Source: Peribacillus loiseleuriae | Lineage (GTDB): Bacteria; Bacillota; Bacilli; Bacillales; DSM-1321 | Assembly (NCBI RefSeq): GCF_001183985.1 | Contig: NZ_LFZW01000001.1 | Coordinates: forward strand, 4,020,059-4,084,058 | Direction of reading: 5' to 3' | Length of the DNA stretch: 64,000 nt | Shown: one piece after another, positions 9,520 to 18,790 of the stretch | Layout of the letters: every line of letters starts with the position of its first letter | Numbering within the stretch: position 1 is the first letter of the stretch | The notes under the pieces: generated by a model | The model's input: the letters and a program-made list of their open reading frames with translations, nothing else | The model's database searches: none | Told to the model about the DNA's origin: nothing | Position numbers and translations under genes: made by a program

Positions 9520-10521
9520 TCAGCTTTTTCGGGATTCATCTTCACTTACAAATTGATTATGTTGATCCACATCCCATTCCAATCTTCTGCTCGATGTTGT
9601 CTGACAGTATTCTAGCAATCCTTGTGCCGCTTTTAACTGTTGGTGCTTTAATGGCGTTTGTACGCTTCTCATTTTCTCAAACCATTCTGGAAAGATGCGC
9701 TTGTCGAGAAACGTTATATCGTAAGGAGCTTGCGGATAATCAATGTATCCGTTGCGTGATAAGACAACCTTATGAATGGGTAGGCTAATCTCATACAACT
9801 CAAATAACTGGGAAACAATTTTTCCGGTCCGATTCAAGGCAATTAATGGATTTAATAGTTTCTTATCCGGATATTGATGGTGCCGACGTAGCCAAAACCG
9901 TTCATTCGACCCAATGAAAGCTGCATCCTCTTCTGCCTCCAAAAAGGTTATGCACCATACATCGGTAGGTCCTAATAAAATGACCTCTAATTCAATTGGG
10001 GCGTTTTTCAACACAAAGATTGGCTTGTAGAGGACTAGATATGTATCGGGAAAACGTTGTAAAAAGAAACGTAACTTTTCATCTAAAATATAGGAGTTAT
10101 CCATCCATGATTTTTCATGAATCGTGGAGCTTCCCCACTTTAATTGAAACTTCAAAAGTTGATTCAAGTAGTTTTGCTTTAAATCATCTAGACTCTTTGG
10201 CTCTGTAGGAAATTTCAACGAGAAAACATTCGTCTCATCAGAAGGCTTTTCCTTATATTCTGGCAGGTCTTTAGTGCCTTTTCCTATTAGACTTTTTACT
10301 TTGTTAAATAATCCTTTTTTTTCACCACGTTCTGCTTCCATTTGTCCAACATATTCTTGTTCTGCATAAAGCGTCACAAGCTCGCCAGCTGTGTAAGCTG
10401 TTTTCAGTTTCTCCCACTGCTGCTGCTTGAGCCGAACAAATTGGCTGGGATAACGATATATATCCTGCTCATATCTTGATATATAATCTTGAAGCTTTAT
10501 CAGCTGTCCCATATTCATCAC
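9520..10521 (-). CDS. NERD-like (nuclease-related) domain protein
   Basis: A 333-residue soluble protein. Residues ~130-290 look like a divergent NERD domain: a central IELEVILLGPTDVWCITFLE strand pair, then RFWLRRHHQYPDKKL and LNPLIALNRTGKIVSQLF. Catalytic residues typical of restriction-like nucleases are not clear. The first ~90 residues are charged and helical, with KGLFNKVKSLIGKG resembling a short amphipathic segment. The start MMNMGQLIKLQ has several Met options. It sits between thpR and ytmP in an otherwise conserved block. Function unknown; the NERD call is tentative. Confidence 0.6.
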   Translation of the reverse strand: MMNMGQLIKLQDYISRYEQDIYRYPSQFVRLKQQQWEKLKTAYTAGELVTLYAEQEYVGQMEAERGEKKGLFNKVKSLIGKGTKDLPEYKEKPSDETNVFSLKFPTEPKSLDDLKQNYLNQLLKFQLKWGSSTIHEKSWMDNSYILDEKLRFFLQRFPDTYLVLYKPIFVLKNAPIELEVILLGPTDVWCITFLEAEEDAAFIGSNERFWLRRHHQYPDKKLLNPLIALNRTGKIVSQLFELYEISLPIHKVVLSRNGYIDYPQAPYDITFLDKRIFPEWFEKMRSVQTPLKHQQLKAAQGLLEYCQTTSSRRLEWDVDQHNQFVSEDESRKS

Positions 10522-10549
10522 CGTCCTAGGCTATTTTATCGAGGGTATT

Positions 10550-10629
10550 GAAAGGGTCAGACCCCACAACTACAATATATCTATAACACTATAAACTAGG
10601 GGTCAGAGTGAGGTCAGACCCTTTTTTTT
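10550..10629. repeat. Family-A 3'-end element downstream of thpR
   Basis: AAAGGGTCAGACCCCACAAC on the left and GAGGTCAGACCCTTTTTTT on the right enclose CTATAACACTATAAAC, an interior similar to the long-form copies. The right half overlaps the thpR stop codon and would give the T-rich end of a terminator; the stem as a whole is longer than a normal terminator. Confidence 0.65.
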
Positions 10630-11183
10630 AGTGAAAATGTTGCGATTGGTTGATAGGATGGCGCTTGACCAAGATGAGTTTGGTATAACGTAACGGCAGC
10701 ACCTTGAAATCGATGGGCTCTATTAGATATATCGGCAAGTTCTTGCATTCGATGAAGTTGAAAAGCATTTTCAGTAAACTTTCTTGCGAGCGTAATATGT
10801 GGTTTGAATGGCTTTTTATCCAAAGTAAAGCAAGCTTCCTCACATGCTACATATATCTTTTTCCGCAGATTGTTCAGCTGTTCAGACGGCTTCATCCCCG
10901 CCCACAGAATCCGGGGCGTTTCAACATTTCCAAAGATGCCGATATTATCCAATTGCAGATCTATCCGAGATGCTTCCGTAAGAGCATCATTCACGAATTC
11001 CAAACTCTTTTGTCTCATTTCTTCTGGTGCATCTCCAAGAAACGCAAGTGTGATATGATAATCATCTTGGTGCAGCCATTTTTTAAAAGCGAATTCACTC
11101 TTGATCCTTTCACTTGTCTGCTTCAAAAATCCTTTCGTTTCATCTGGCAAAGTTAACGCATAAAAGAAATGTGTTTTCGTCAT
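10614..11183 (-). CDS. thpR: RNA 2',3'-cyclic phosphodiesterase ThpR
   Basis: A 189-residue member of the 2H phosphoesterase superfamily (formerly 2'-5' RNA ligase; ytlP in B. subtilis), which opens 2',3'-cyclic phosphates on RNA. Both catalytic HxTx motifs are intact: YHITLAFLGD near residue 43 and KPHITLARKF near residue 129. The ATG start MTKTHFFYALTLP gives the usual N-terminal strand. The stop codon is buried inside a family-A hairpin. No neighbouring RNA ligase or tRNA repair gene is present. Confidence 0.9.
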   Translation of the reverse strand: MTKTHFFYALTLPDETKGFLKQTSERIKSEFAFKKWLHQDDYHITLAFLGDAPEEMRQKSLEFVNDALTEASRIDLQLDNIGIFGNVETPRILWAGMKPSEQLNNLRKKIYVACEEACFTLDKKPFKPHITLARKFTENAFQLHRMQELADISNRAHRFQGAAVTLYQTHLGQAPSYQPIATFSLKKRV

Positions 11184-11210
11184 CTTCCAACTTCCTTTTA
11201 TTTTTTATTT

Positions 11211-11303
11211 TATCCTTATTTAACAAGCTGTATTACTTTTCGCGAGAGAATAAAAATAGGTGTGAGATGAAGAAGCCCCCTCTGATTGAAGTTTCACTAT
11301 ATG
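11211..11303. repeat. Family-C repeat, partial copy
   Basis: TTAACAAGCTGTATTAC, CGAGAGAATAAAAA, GATGAAGAAGCCCCC and AAGTTTCACTATATG follow the order of the full element at 36922-37086, with about 60 bases missing. It lies just upstream of thpR. Confidence 0.5.
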
Positions 11304-11316
11304 CAAGTTGATTACA

Positions 11317-11352
11317 TTCAAAAAAAGAGGACAGACTGCTCTGTCCCCTCGA
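11317..11352 (-). terminator. Terminator of the dat gene
   Basis: On the minus strand, GGACAGAGCAGTCTGTCC is followed by TCTTTTTTT, a compact GC-rich stem plus U-run ~95 bases after the dat stop codon. Confidence 0.75.
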
Positions 11353-11446
11353 TTACGGAAAGCGTACCTTCATATTGTAATCTAACTAGTTATCATCAGA
11401 TTTTTTTGGCGTTGGTTTCGTTATTTTGGGACTAAAAATTTTTGGA

Positions 11447-12316
11447 TCATTTCGCAACGGATTCAATAATATGACCGCACTGACGCTCGAGTTCTGCATG
11501 AAAAGCTTGTTGTATTTGACGTGTCACAGTACCTGGTTCACCGCTGCCAATTGATTGACCATCTATTTCAGTAATTGGCGTAATTTCAGCCGTAGTGCTC
11601 GTCATGATGACCTCGTCAGCTACCACGAGTTCTTCTAAAGTAAAGGCTTCCTCTTTATAAGCAACGCCTAAATCCTCACATATCTTAAGCATCACTTGTC
11701 GAGTAATCCCGTTTAAGATCAAGTTAGTAGCTGGATGTGTTTTCAGTTCACCATTCACTACGATAGAAATATTCGATGAGCTTCCTTCAGTTACCGTACT
11801 GCCACGATGCTGAATCGCTTCAAAGCAGCCCGTTTCTGCCGCTTTTTGTTTGGCAAGAATATTTCCAAGCAAGTTTAGACTTTTAATATCACAGCGAAGC
11901 CAGCGGATATCCTCGATTGTGATTGCCTTCGCTCCTGGCTTTAGTGCGCCATTGTATGGAACTTCTTTTGTGTAAGCGACATAAACCGGTGCAACATCCG
12001 TACTTGGGAATGGATGATTTCTAGGCGAAACTCCTCTTGTAAATTGCATATAGACCGTACCAAATGCGATCTCATTTTCGGCTACAAGTTCCTTTAGCTG
12101 AGCCTCGATTTCTTCTACCGTATATGGAATTTTGATACTGATTTTGTTCGCACTTTCAATTAGCCTCGTCAGGTGCATCTCACTCGTAAACAGCTTGCCG
12201 TTATAAACTCGGATGACCTCGTATACACCATCACCAAATTGATAGCCTCTATCTTCAAATTCTACCTTTATTTCGCTACGATTACGCATTTCACCATCAA
12301 GAAGCATCTTTTCCAT
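11447..12316 (-). CDS. dat: D-amino-acid aminotransferase
   Basis: A 289-residue class IV PLP enzyme that interconverts D-alanine and D-glutamate, supplying D-amino acids for peptidoglycan. The PLP lysine is in CDIKSLNLLGN, and the fold-type IV substrate and phosphate loops QFGDGVYEVIRV and TEGSSSNISI are present. I start at the ATG at 12314-12316 (MEKMLLDGEM), with AGGGGGAATC upstream; the open frame extends eight codons further into pepV. The gene overlaps the pepV translation signals by position and is surely co-transcribed. This Dat-PepV pairing, linking D-amino acids with peptide hydrolysis, is common in Bacillales. Confidence 0.9.
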   Translation of the reverse strand: MEKMLLDGEMRNRSEIKVEFEDRGYQFGDGVYEVIRVYNGKLFTSEMHLTRLIESANKISIKIPYTVEEIEAQLKELVAENEIAFGTVYMQFTRGVSPRNHPFPSTDVAPVYVAYTKEVPYNGALKPGAKAITIEDIRWLRCDIKSLNLLGNILAKQKAAETGCFEAIQHRGSTVTEGSSSNISIVVNGELKTHPATNLILNGITRQVMLKICEDLGVAYKEEAFTLEELVVADEVIMTSTTAEITPITEIDGQSIGSGEPGTVTRQIQQAFHAELERQCGHIIESVAK

Positions 12317-12336
12317 ATTAGATTCCCCCTTTGTCA

Positions 12337-13749
12337 TCACTTTGCCAATTCATAGATGGCTGCAGCATAAATAGCTGCCGCTTTTACCAGATCCTCAATC
12401 ACCATGTATTCATCCTTTTGATGAGCACGATCCTCACTGCCCGGGAATAGCGGACCGAATGCGACTCCTTCTGTCAATGAACGGGCATAAGTACCTCCGC
12501 CGATCGAAAGCAATTCAGCTCTTTCACCTGTTTCTTCTTCATATACTTTTTGTAGTGTTTTAATTAAGAAGCTTTCACTATCCACATGATGCGGAGTGGA
12601 GTGAGAGTTCGTTACAAGGCGCCAATCCAAGGATTTCAGATGAGCTTTGAGCTTCGTTGTCTGTTCTTCCCATTTATACGTAACCGGATAACGCATACTG
12701 AAGCCGATGCTGCTTTCACTTTCTTTCGAATAATTGAATCTGCCCGCATTCAACGTCAACTCCCCCGTCATTTCATCGCTATAGGCAATTCCAAGTTTGC
12801 TCGCACGTGTATCGTCAATTAAATATTCATTAATAAAACTAAAATACGTATTAGCGTGCTCATCCAGTTCTAAACTTGATAGGAAATTTGCTAGGCGCAA
12901 CCCTGCATTCACACCATTATTTGGTTCCATCGCATGGGCTGATACACCTTTAACCTCAAATAATAGTTCATTCCCCGTAGATGTGGCATTACCTATTAAC
13001 GAGTGTTTTTTTACATACGAATTGAAAAGACGTGCTACTTCTTCTTGATTAGCCGTTTCCACAATAGCTGTTGCAAAATCAGGGACCATATTCGTTCTTC
13101 GGCCAGATATAAAGCTCTTCACATTTACTATGGCTGTCTTCTGATTCATATTTGCAGGCTCTTGAATCATCGCAAAATCCCAAATTCCTTTTTCCGCATT
13201 TATGATTGGAAAATCAGCATCTGGTGCGAAGCCTAATGATGGCATTTCTTCTACTTCAAAATATCGGTCCACACAACGCCATTTGGATTCTTCATCTGTA
13301 CCGATGATCATTCGGACACGCTTACTTAAAGGTAAACCAAGCTCTGTCACTGTTTTCATCGCATAGAAAGCCGCCATTGTCGGCCCTTTATCATCAAGCG
13401 CGCCACGGGCAAAGATTTTTCCATCGCGAATTTCAGCTCCAAATGGGTCTGAGCTCCAGCCGTCTCCTTCTGGCACCACGTCTACATGGCAAAGGATTCC
13501 GACGACCTCTTCCCCTTCTCCCATTTCAATATGACCAGCGATATTGTCTACATTTTTAACTGTGAAATCCGCTTTCTCTCCAAGCCTTAACATGTAGTCG
13601 AGCGCTTCTTTTACACCTGTGCCAAATGGAGCTTCTTTTGTTCCATTTTCTTCGTCTAAAACACTTTTAATCTTTAAGAGATTTTGTGTATCTTGCAACA
13701 AATCTAGTTTACGGCTCTCTATTTCATTACGCCAATTTATTTTATTCAC
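12337..13749 (-). CDS. pepV: Dipeptidase PepV (M20 family)
   Basis: A ~470-residue zinc dipeptidase, ytjP in B. subtilis. Metal and catalytic motifs are ILCHVDVVPEGDGW, GALDDKGPTMA and GTDEESKWRC; the lid domain includes GVSAHAMEPNNGV, and the last His is in EDRAHQKDEY. I propose the GTG at 13747-13749 (MNKINWRNEIES), with AGGAG ten bases upstream, since PepV proteins begin with a short segment before INW. A GTG seven codons earlier is also open. dat follows directly. It probably releases amino acids from imported dipeptides. Confidence 0.9.
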   Translation of the reverse strand: MNKINWRNEIESRKLDLLQDTQNLLKIKSVLDEENGTKEAPFGTGVKEALDYMLRLGEKADFTVKNVDNIAGHIEMGEGEEVVGILCHVDVVPEGDGWSSDPFGAEIRDGKIFARGALDDKGPTMAAFYAMKTVTELGLPLSKRVRMIIGTDEESKWRCVDRYFEVEEMPSLGFAPDADFPIINAEKGIWDFAMIQEPANMNQKTAIVNVKSFISGRRTNMVPDFATAIVETANQEEVARLFNSYVKKHSLIGNATSTGNELLFEVKGVSAHAMEPNNGVNAGLRLANFLSSLELDEHANTYFSFINEYLIDDTRASKLGIAYSDEMTGELTLNAGRFNYSKESESSIGFSMRYPVTYKWEEQTTKLKAHLKSLDWRLVTNSHSTPHHVDSESFLIKTLQKVYEEETGERAELLSIGGGTYARSLTEGVAFGPLFPGSEDRAHQKDEYMVIEDLVKAAAIYAAAIYELAK

Positions 13750-13837
13750 AGTACGCTCACTCCTATTCACATCACTGTTCTATTTTAACATTTCCTCAAA
13801 ATTCCCTTCAATTTAAAAAGATATAAAATAAATGACA

Positions 13838-13885
13838 AGGGACTGCCCCATAACGAAAGGTTCAGACCTTTTTTAGACAATCTCC
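13838..13885. repeat. Family-A 3'-end element downstream of pssA
   Basis: GGGACTGCCCC is followed by GAAAGGTTCAGACCTTTTTTAGACA. The core has decayed to AAAGGTTCAGACCTTT, still palindromic, with a T-run toward the minus-strand downstream side and a stop codon of pssA just upstream. Confidence 0.55.
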
Positions 13886-13889
13886 AATT

Positions 13890-14585
13890 TCATTCTGAAT
13901 CTTTCCTGCTCTTCACGAATCGATACCCTAAATACGTGATATAAAGCGGGGTGGCGATATAGATGAGATAAGGAAAGTTTTGATAGGTGCCTTTATAAAT
14001 CGCAAATAGAGAACAGCCAAGAAATGCGGTTACAATTGTACCGTATTTTGGAAGTGGTATTTCTTTCAAGCTAGGAATTCGGATTTTACTCACCATTAAA
14101 AAGCAAAGCGCTGTAAAGACAACTGTCGTAATGATATTGGGTAGTTTACCTCCAAATAAGGTAAGTAACGCCAGAATTCCACCGGCCGCTGTAATCGGAA
14201 CTCCGATAAAATAATTCATCGATGATTTCGTTGAGCTAATGTTAAATCTTGCTAAGCGGAATGCACCGAATAGTGGAAACAGTCCAGCTACAATCAATCC
14301 TAACAAACCAAAATGGAAAAAATATGTATAATAAACAAGAAACGAGGGAGCAACACCAAATGTAACAATATCGGCCAATGAATCTAGTTCTTTTCCTAAT
14401 GCGCTGTCCGCTTGTAACATTCGTGCCAACCGGCCATCCATACTGTCCAGCATCATACCAATCAAGATTAAGATGGCAGCATTACTATATTGACCATTTG
14501 CCGCAAAGCCTATCGATAAAAAACCACAATACAAATTTCCTAACGTAACAAAATTCGGTATCATTTTTTTAAATCTCACTATCAC
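13890..14585 (-). CDS. pssA: CDP-diacylglycerol-serine O-phosphatidyltransferase PssA
   Basis: A 231-residue integral membrane enzyme making phosphatidylserine from CDP-diacylglycerol and serine, the first step to phosphatidylethanolamine. The CDP-alcohol phosphotransferase motif is complete: DSMDGRLARML, then G and two Asp in ALGKELDSLAD. About seven hydrophobic segments are present. I use the GTG at 14583-14585, with GGAG eight bases before. It is longer than the ~177-residue B. subtilis PssA as I recall it; the extra sequence is the C-terminal TM pair after IPLPKYGTIV. The usual psd partner is not in the window. Confidence 0.9.
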   Translation of the reverse strand: MIVRFKKMIPNFVTLGNLYCGFLSIGFAANGQYSNAAILILIGMMLDSMDGRLARMLQADSALGKELDSLADIVTFGVAPSFLVYYTYFFHFGLLGLIVAGLFPLFGAFRLARFNISSTKSSMNYFIGVPITAAGGILALLTLFGGKLPNIITTVVFTALCFLMVSKIRIPSLKEIPLPKYGTIVTAFLGCSLFAIYKGTYQNFPYLIYIATPLYITYLGYRFVKSRKDSE

Positions 14586-14611
14586 TCATCACACTCCGTC
14601 CACATTATTCT

Positions 14612-14680
14612 TTTATCCCGGTTGAACTACTTATCTGTGGGGGATGAAAAAACCCACTGATGGATGTTTCCTTTATGTAT
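14612..14680. repeat. Family-C repeat, partial copy upstream of pssA
   Basis: TTTATCCCGGTTGAAC, GTGGGGGATGAAAAAACCC, ACTGATGG and TTTATGTATG match successive blocks of the full copy at 36922-37086, with the middle missing. Confidence 0.5.
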
Positions 14681-14802
14681 GTCACATAAAAAAGACAAAA
14701 CCTAAACAAATAATTTTGTCTAGGCTAGGCTCTACTTATATATTATATCATTGATTTTGAATTTTGATGTTAACCGATGTTCTACAATCTCTCACTTTAT
14801 AC

Positions 14803-15750
14803 TCAGCCTTTTTTTGCAACAGATTGGTCGGCTGCTCGTACTTGGACTTCAAGCGTTCCATTTTTTGTATCCACTATGGCCTTAATCATAACAGGAAAGT
14901 CTTTATTATTTAAAAACTTAAAGTCCTTTCCTCCATACGCTACGGTAGCGTCACGATCTACCGGAACATAGGAAACACCCAGCGAATGGTGGTGCAGCTC
15001 TACAATTTCTAGGCCTAACTTGTCTATAGCATTGTAGAGTGTACTAGATGTCTGGCAAATTCCACCGCCAATTCCTTCTACCATTTCCTTGTTCACAATT
15101 TCCATAGCTTTTTGGTAGCCTCTTTCAGCAGTAGCTTCACCGACAACTAAATTATAATAAAACCTGTCTCCAGGACCTAATATGACCCCATCAATCTCCT
15201 TAGCGGATAAAACAATATTGGTCGTTCTTCCTTTAATAGAAGCATTGAAGTGGGTCTTATAAGAGGCTAGCACATCTTGATTCACATTTGCAGCCGCTTC
15301 AGCCGTTATATTAGGCGCACTTTCCGTAATAGGTACTTCAATTTCTCTTTGAAAAAATGTAACATTCTGTAGCATTGTTACAAAGGCTGCCTTATCTACC
15401 ACGACTCTGTTACTGCCTGCTTTCATTGTCCCATCAGAATTTAGTCGGGCCGGGACCATAGGCTGATCGTATTTCTGTTCCAATTCACGGGCAAGACTCG
15501 CTGCTTTTTCTTCACTATTAAATGAAGAAGGTTTTATTTTTTGTATTTCTCTTCCATCTCTCGAATCAATCAATGTTATTTCCTGTTCGACCCATTCTTT
15601 CTTAGAAAGCAGAAGTCCATGCTTCGTATGCTGACCAACGCCTTGAACTTCACTAGGCTTTACATGAGTAGCTGCTTCTCCATGCTTTACGTGCAGAACC
15701 AATCCCCCGACCATTGCAATTACCGCAAACAGCACAAGATATTTTTTCAA
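14803..15750 (-). CDS. VanW-family exported protein
   Basis: A 315-residue protein with an N-terminal signal or anchor helix (YLVLFAVIAMVGGLVL), a middle domain resembling the peptidoglycan-binding PG_binding_4 type (~60-170), and a VanW domain (~175-300). VanW hallmarks are GPGDRFYYN, GIGGGICQTSSTLYNA and ELHHHSLGVSYVP. It is related to B. subtilis YoaR, which is of similar length. VanW domains occur in wall-associated proteins and some vancomycin clusters, but their activity is not established, and nothing here indicates glycopeptide resistance. It stands alone between pssA and sipS. Confidence 0.85.
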   Translation of the reverse strand: MKKYLVLFAVIAMVGGLVLHVKHGEAATHVKPSEVQGVGQHTKHGLLLSKKEWVEQEITLIDSRDGREIQKIKPSSFNSEEKAASLARELEQKYDQPMVPARLNSDGTMKAGSNRVVVDKAAFVTMLQNVTFFQREIEVPITESAPNITAEAAANVNQDVLASYKTHFNASIKGRTTNIVLSAKEIDGVILGPGDRFYYNLVVGEATAERGYQKAMEIVNKEMVEGIGGGICQTSSTLYNAIDKLGLEIVELHHHSLGVSYVPVDRDATVAYGGKDFKFLNNKDFPVMIKAIVDTKNGTLEVQVRAADQSVAKKG

Positions 15751-16161
15751 TTTTCCCCCACCTATTTCCCCCAGATTTTCTCTTCTATTTATTACTAGAC
15801 TATTACTTTTCTAACATTTTTATTAAAAAACACCTGATTTATTTCCAATTGTAACCTGTTAATTCCTTTTCGGCAATGATATATTATCCGTTTTTATCAA
15901 GTAAAACGACAAAACTTTTCTAGTTCTTTAGCAAGCAGAACCATAGAGTATATTCCTTATTGGCGCAGGATATGATCGTTACATTCTTATAATACGAAAA
16001 TCTCAAATGTGAAGTGATGAATGGGTTTAACTAACACTAAAGCATCACGTCTTTTAGAGATGGACTTATGAAAATTCAGCACAAGCAAAGAAAAAGGGTC
16101 TGACCTCACTACCTGTATATAGGTAGTGAGGTCAGACCCTTTTCAGACATCCTCATTTGTC
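15751..16161. other. Intergenic region before the signal peptidase 3' end
   Basis: About 410 bases with no supportable gene. A 16-codon frame starting near 16021 lacks coding character. Its only structured feature is the family-A hairpin at 16092-16144. Confidence 0.6.
16092..16144. terminator. Family-A element as a perfect 23-bp hairpin, 3' end of sipS
   Basis: AAAAGGGTCTGACCTCACTA on the left pairs without mismatch with TAGTGAGGTCAGACCCTTTT on the right, around a short CCTGTATATAGG centre. It lies 17 bases after the sipS stop codon and ends in TTTT. This is the cleanest copy of the family in the window. Confidence 0.75.
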
Positions 16162-16692
16162 TTACTTTATTAATTTAATTTCTTTCACCGGCCAATAGAC
16201 AAAGCTTGCTTTTCCGACGACTTGATCAATGGAAATGGTGCCAATTTCCCTGCTATCGAGGCTATTTTGACGGTTATCTCCCATGACGAATAATTGACCT
16301 TCTGGAACGGTTTCATCCAAGGTGAAATCCCATGTCAATACTCCGTCCGTCATTTGTTTGTATTCATTTAAATAGGGTTCTTCTACAGGTTTGTCATTGA
16401 CATACAAAACATCGTTTTCATATTTAATTCGATCACCTGGAAGTCCAATGACCCGTTTAATATAATCCTTTTTTTCAGTCGCATGAAAAACGACAACATC
16501 AAACCGATGAATGTCTTCAATATCGGTTCCCATTTTATTTAGCACAACACGCTCATGATTGTGTAATGTGGGCATCATCGACTCACCGTCTACGATAATT
16601 GGAGCAAATATAAAGGTACGAATAGCAAATGCAAGTAAAACGGCGATTAATATAGCCTTTACCCATGAAAATATCTCTTTGCGCTCTTCCAA
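16162..16692 (-). CDS. sipS: Type I signal peptidase (SipS-like)
   Basis: A 176-residue membrane-anchored leader peptidase that cleaves secretory signal peptides outside the membrane. One N-terminal TM helix (ILIAVLLAFAIRTFIF) is followed by the nucleophile in DGESMMPTLHN (Ser ~38) and the general-base Lys in DYIKRVIGLPGDR, with the later box VMGDNRQNSLDSR. The single TM and short length are the P-type (Firmicute) pattern. The symbol is given by similarity; several sip paralogues usually exist and I cannot say which this is. Confidence 0.88.
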   Translation of the reverse strand: MEERKEIFSWVKAILIAVLLAFAIRTFIFAPIIVDGESMMPTLHNHERVVLNKMGTDIEDIHRFDVVVFHATEKKDYIKRVIGLPGDRIKYENDVLYVNDKPVEEPYLNEYKQMTDGVLTWDFTLDETVPEGQLFVMGDNRQNSLDSREIGTISIDQVVGKASFVYWPVKEIKLIK

Positions 16693-16923
16693 ATTCTTTT
16701 CCCCTCTTTCTTAAAAACCCTGACTTATTTATACCTCAAAACATCTACAGAAATCCAATATTTATTATTCCCAATACGCATATCGCACTCTTATGTTTTT
16801 AATTTCCATTTTCACTTTATTTGGCTGACAATTTGTTCTCTTGCTTCCCTTTAACAAATATAGCATTAATTGAGTCGATATTCGATAAGGTTAGTTGCAT
16901 CTAATTTTTCAACCACCTCATAA

Positions 16924-16974
16924 CAAAAAGGTCAGACACCACAACCACTTGTGCGAGGCCCGACCCTTTTTTTA
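16924..16974. terminator. Family-A 3'-end element after the DEAD-box helicase gene
   Basis: AAAAAGGTCAGACACCACAA pairs imperfectly with GTGCGAGGCCCGACCCTTTTTTT. The right arm ends in seven T on the + strand; the A-run gives the U-tract for the minus-strand helicase, which stops 13 bases away. Confidence 0.65.
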
Positions 16975-16986
16975 AAACCTTCTTTG

Positions 16987-18429
16987 TTATTTCCTTTTTG
17001 CTTCATTTACCTTTAGTTGTTTCCCTTTAATTGTCGTATCTTTCATCACCCGCAAAACTTGCGGACCTTTTCCATTTAAGATTTCAACATAGGATACATG
17101 GTCCTCAATGGTGATAATCCCAATATCATCAGCAGATACACCGCTAATTTTTGCAATGGTTCCAACAAAGTCGACTGCCCGTAACTTCTTTTTCTTGCCA
17201 CCATTAAAATAGAGTTTCATGATTCCTTTATTTAATGTGTCTGCTTTATCTTTCTTCAACACTGGTTGAGCATTCATTTTCATTTCGAAAGCTGCTTGCT
17301 TACCGGCAACCTCATCGTCGGATGGGGCCTTTCTTTTTTCAATTTCAAAACCGATATATGCTTCAATATCTGCTAAAAATCGATCTTCAAAAGGCGTGAC
17401 AAATGTGATCGCCTGCCCTGTTTTCCCAGCACGCCCTGTTCTTCCAGTACGGTGGACATATCCTTCTTTTTCCAATGGAAGATCATAGTTGATTACATGT
17501 GTAATGCTATCAATATCAATTCCTCTTGCTGCCACATCAGTTGCAATTAAATAACGGAATTCCCCTCTACGATAATCATTCATGACAGCCAAACGATCTT
17601 CCTGCACCATCCCTCCGTGAATTTTATCACAGTCATAATCCAAATCGGTCAACTCATCAACTAACTGATCGACGCGGTCTTTCGTTCGGCAGAAAATAAT
17701 ACAGCTATCTGGATTTTCTACAACCGTTATATCTTGAAGAAGTTTAAATTTCTCCTGTTCGTTAACTTCGATAACGGTATGATGGATTGTATTTGTCGTG
17801 AGGCCTGTTGCCTTAATCTCAATATCACTTGGTTTATTCATATATTTATGCGTCATGTTCTTAATACTTTCCGGCAGTGTTGCGGAGAAAAGAAGGGTTA
17901 CACGATTTCTTGGTAGCGCCTGAATAATCGCTTCTACTTGGTCAATGAAACCCATATTCAACATCTCATCTGCTTCATCTATCACAAGATAAGTTAGTTT
18001 ATCTAAAGCAATTGTCCCTCGTTCAATATGATCAAGCACCCTGCCAGGCGTCCCTACAACAATATGGCTCTTTTGCTTTAACTCAGCTTGTTGCTTTGCA
18101 AATGGTTGCTTACCATAAACTGCGGTCGCTTTAATTCGTTTGAAACGGCCAATGTTTATAATATCTTCTTTCACTTGAACCGCTAACTCTCGCGTCGGAG
18201 TCAAGACAAGTGCTTGTGGCTTGTTTTCATTCCAATCCACTTTTTCACAAATAGGAATTCCGTATGAAGCCGTCTTCCCACTCCCTGTCTGTGATTTCAC
18301 AACAAGATCTTTATTTTCAAGCACTAGCGGAATCACTTTGCTTTGAACTTCTGTGGGAGCCGTGAAATTCATACTCGTTAACGCTTTTACTATTTCATCA
18401 CTTAATCTATATTCTTTAAAACTTTTCAT
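16987..18429 (-). CDS. dbpA: DEAD-box RNA helicase, DbpA/YxiN type
   Basis: A 480-residue ATP-dependent RNA helicase. Motifs in order: the Q motif around [25 protein letters not shown] (Walker A), [35 protein letters not shown] and [10 protein letters not shown]. The C-terminal ~75 residues ([20 protein letters not shown]) form the DbpA RNA-binding domain, which in YxiN/DbpA recognises hairpin 92 of 23S rRNA. It therefore probably acts in large-subunit assembly. The start is [15 protein letters not shown] ~360-base region upstream contains no gene. Confidence 0.92.
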   Translation of the reverse strand: MKSFKEYRLSDEIVKALTSMNFTAPTEVQSKVIPLVLENKDLVVKSQTGSGKTASYGIPICEKVDWNENKPQALVLTPTRELAVQVKEDIINIGRFKRIKATAVYGKQPFAKQQAELKQKSHIVVGTPGRVLDHIERGTIALDKLTYLVIDEADEMLNMGFIDQVEAIIQALPRNRVTLLFSATLPESIKNMTHKYMNKPSDIEIKATGLTTNTIHHTVIEVNEQEKFKLLQDITVVENPDSCIIFCRTKDRVDQLVDELTDLDYDCDKIHGGMVQEDRLAVMNDYRRGEFRYLIATDVAARGIDIDSITHVINYDLPLEKEGYVHRTGRTGRAGKTGQAITFVTPFEDRFLADIEAYIGFEIEKRKAPSDDEVAGKQAAFEMKMNAQPVLKKDKADTLNKGIMKLYFNGGKKKKLRAVDFVGTIAKISGVSADDIGIITIEDHVSYVEILNGKGPQVLRVMKDTTIKGKQLKVNEAKRK

Positions 18430-18729
18430 CAGTTTGCCTCATTTATTATGAATTTTTATTATGTTTCCCATTTGTCCAAGCTTTCATTATACGCGAAATA
18501 TAGAAGCAAAAGGGTATTTGGGTTAAATAATTGATTTCACGCTTATGTTTAAAAGTGATCGTATTGCTTGGACACATTAAATGCCAAAATTGTTTAGTGT
18601 CGTGCAATTTTTTCTACACTTTACTTTACAAATCTTTATTCGAATCATGAAGTTAAAGCACAACTTCGAAAGTGCCCAAGAAGGCGGCCGCCTTCCCTTA
18701 GACAATATTTCCCAATCCAGAAGCAATGA
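18430..18729. other. Intergenic region upstream of dbpA
   Basis: No credible gene. Open frames on both strands around 18577-18774 are mutual shadows and overlap the family-A hairpin. It presumably carries the helicase promoter and leader, but no clear -35/-10 pair stood out. Confidence 0.5.
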
Positions 18730-18779
18730 AAAAAAGGGTGGTCTCAAAGCAAGGGCCAGGCCCTTATGAGACACCCTCC
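18730..18779. terminator. Family-A element variant after the DUF4064 gene
   Basis: AAGGGTGGTCTCA pairs with TGAGACACCCT, enclosing AGGGCCAGGCCCT. The core is AGGGCCAGGCCCT instead of GGGTCTGACCC, and both arms changed together. It lies 12 bases after the DUF4064 stop codon. Confidence 0.65.
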
Positions 18780-18790
18780 TATAAATTCTT

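Noticed and set aside
9520-10521. Assigning the NERD-like protein to a phage defence or restriction system
   Set aside because: No partner genes (helicase, methylase, toxin) lie nearby; it sits in a conserved housekeeping block.
14690-14735. AGACAAAA / TTTTGTCT stem after the VanW gene as a terminator
   Set aside because: The stem is AT-only and short; I could not separate it from chance.
14803-15750. VanW protein as evidence of a glycopeptide resistance cluster
   Set aside because: No VanA, VanH, VanX or VanRS homologues are adjacent; lone VanW proteins are common in Bacillales.
16021-16071. 16-codon frame MGLTNTKASRLLEMDL near the sipS 3' side
   Set aside because: No coding bias or clear ribosome site, and it lies outside any conserved arrangement.
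18577-18774. Open frames on both strands of 62-65 codons
   Set aside because: They mirror each other and run through the family-A hairpin; neither has a ribosome site.
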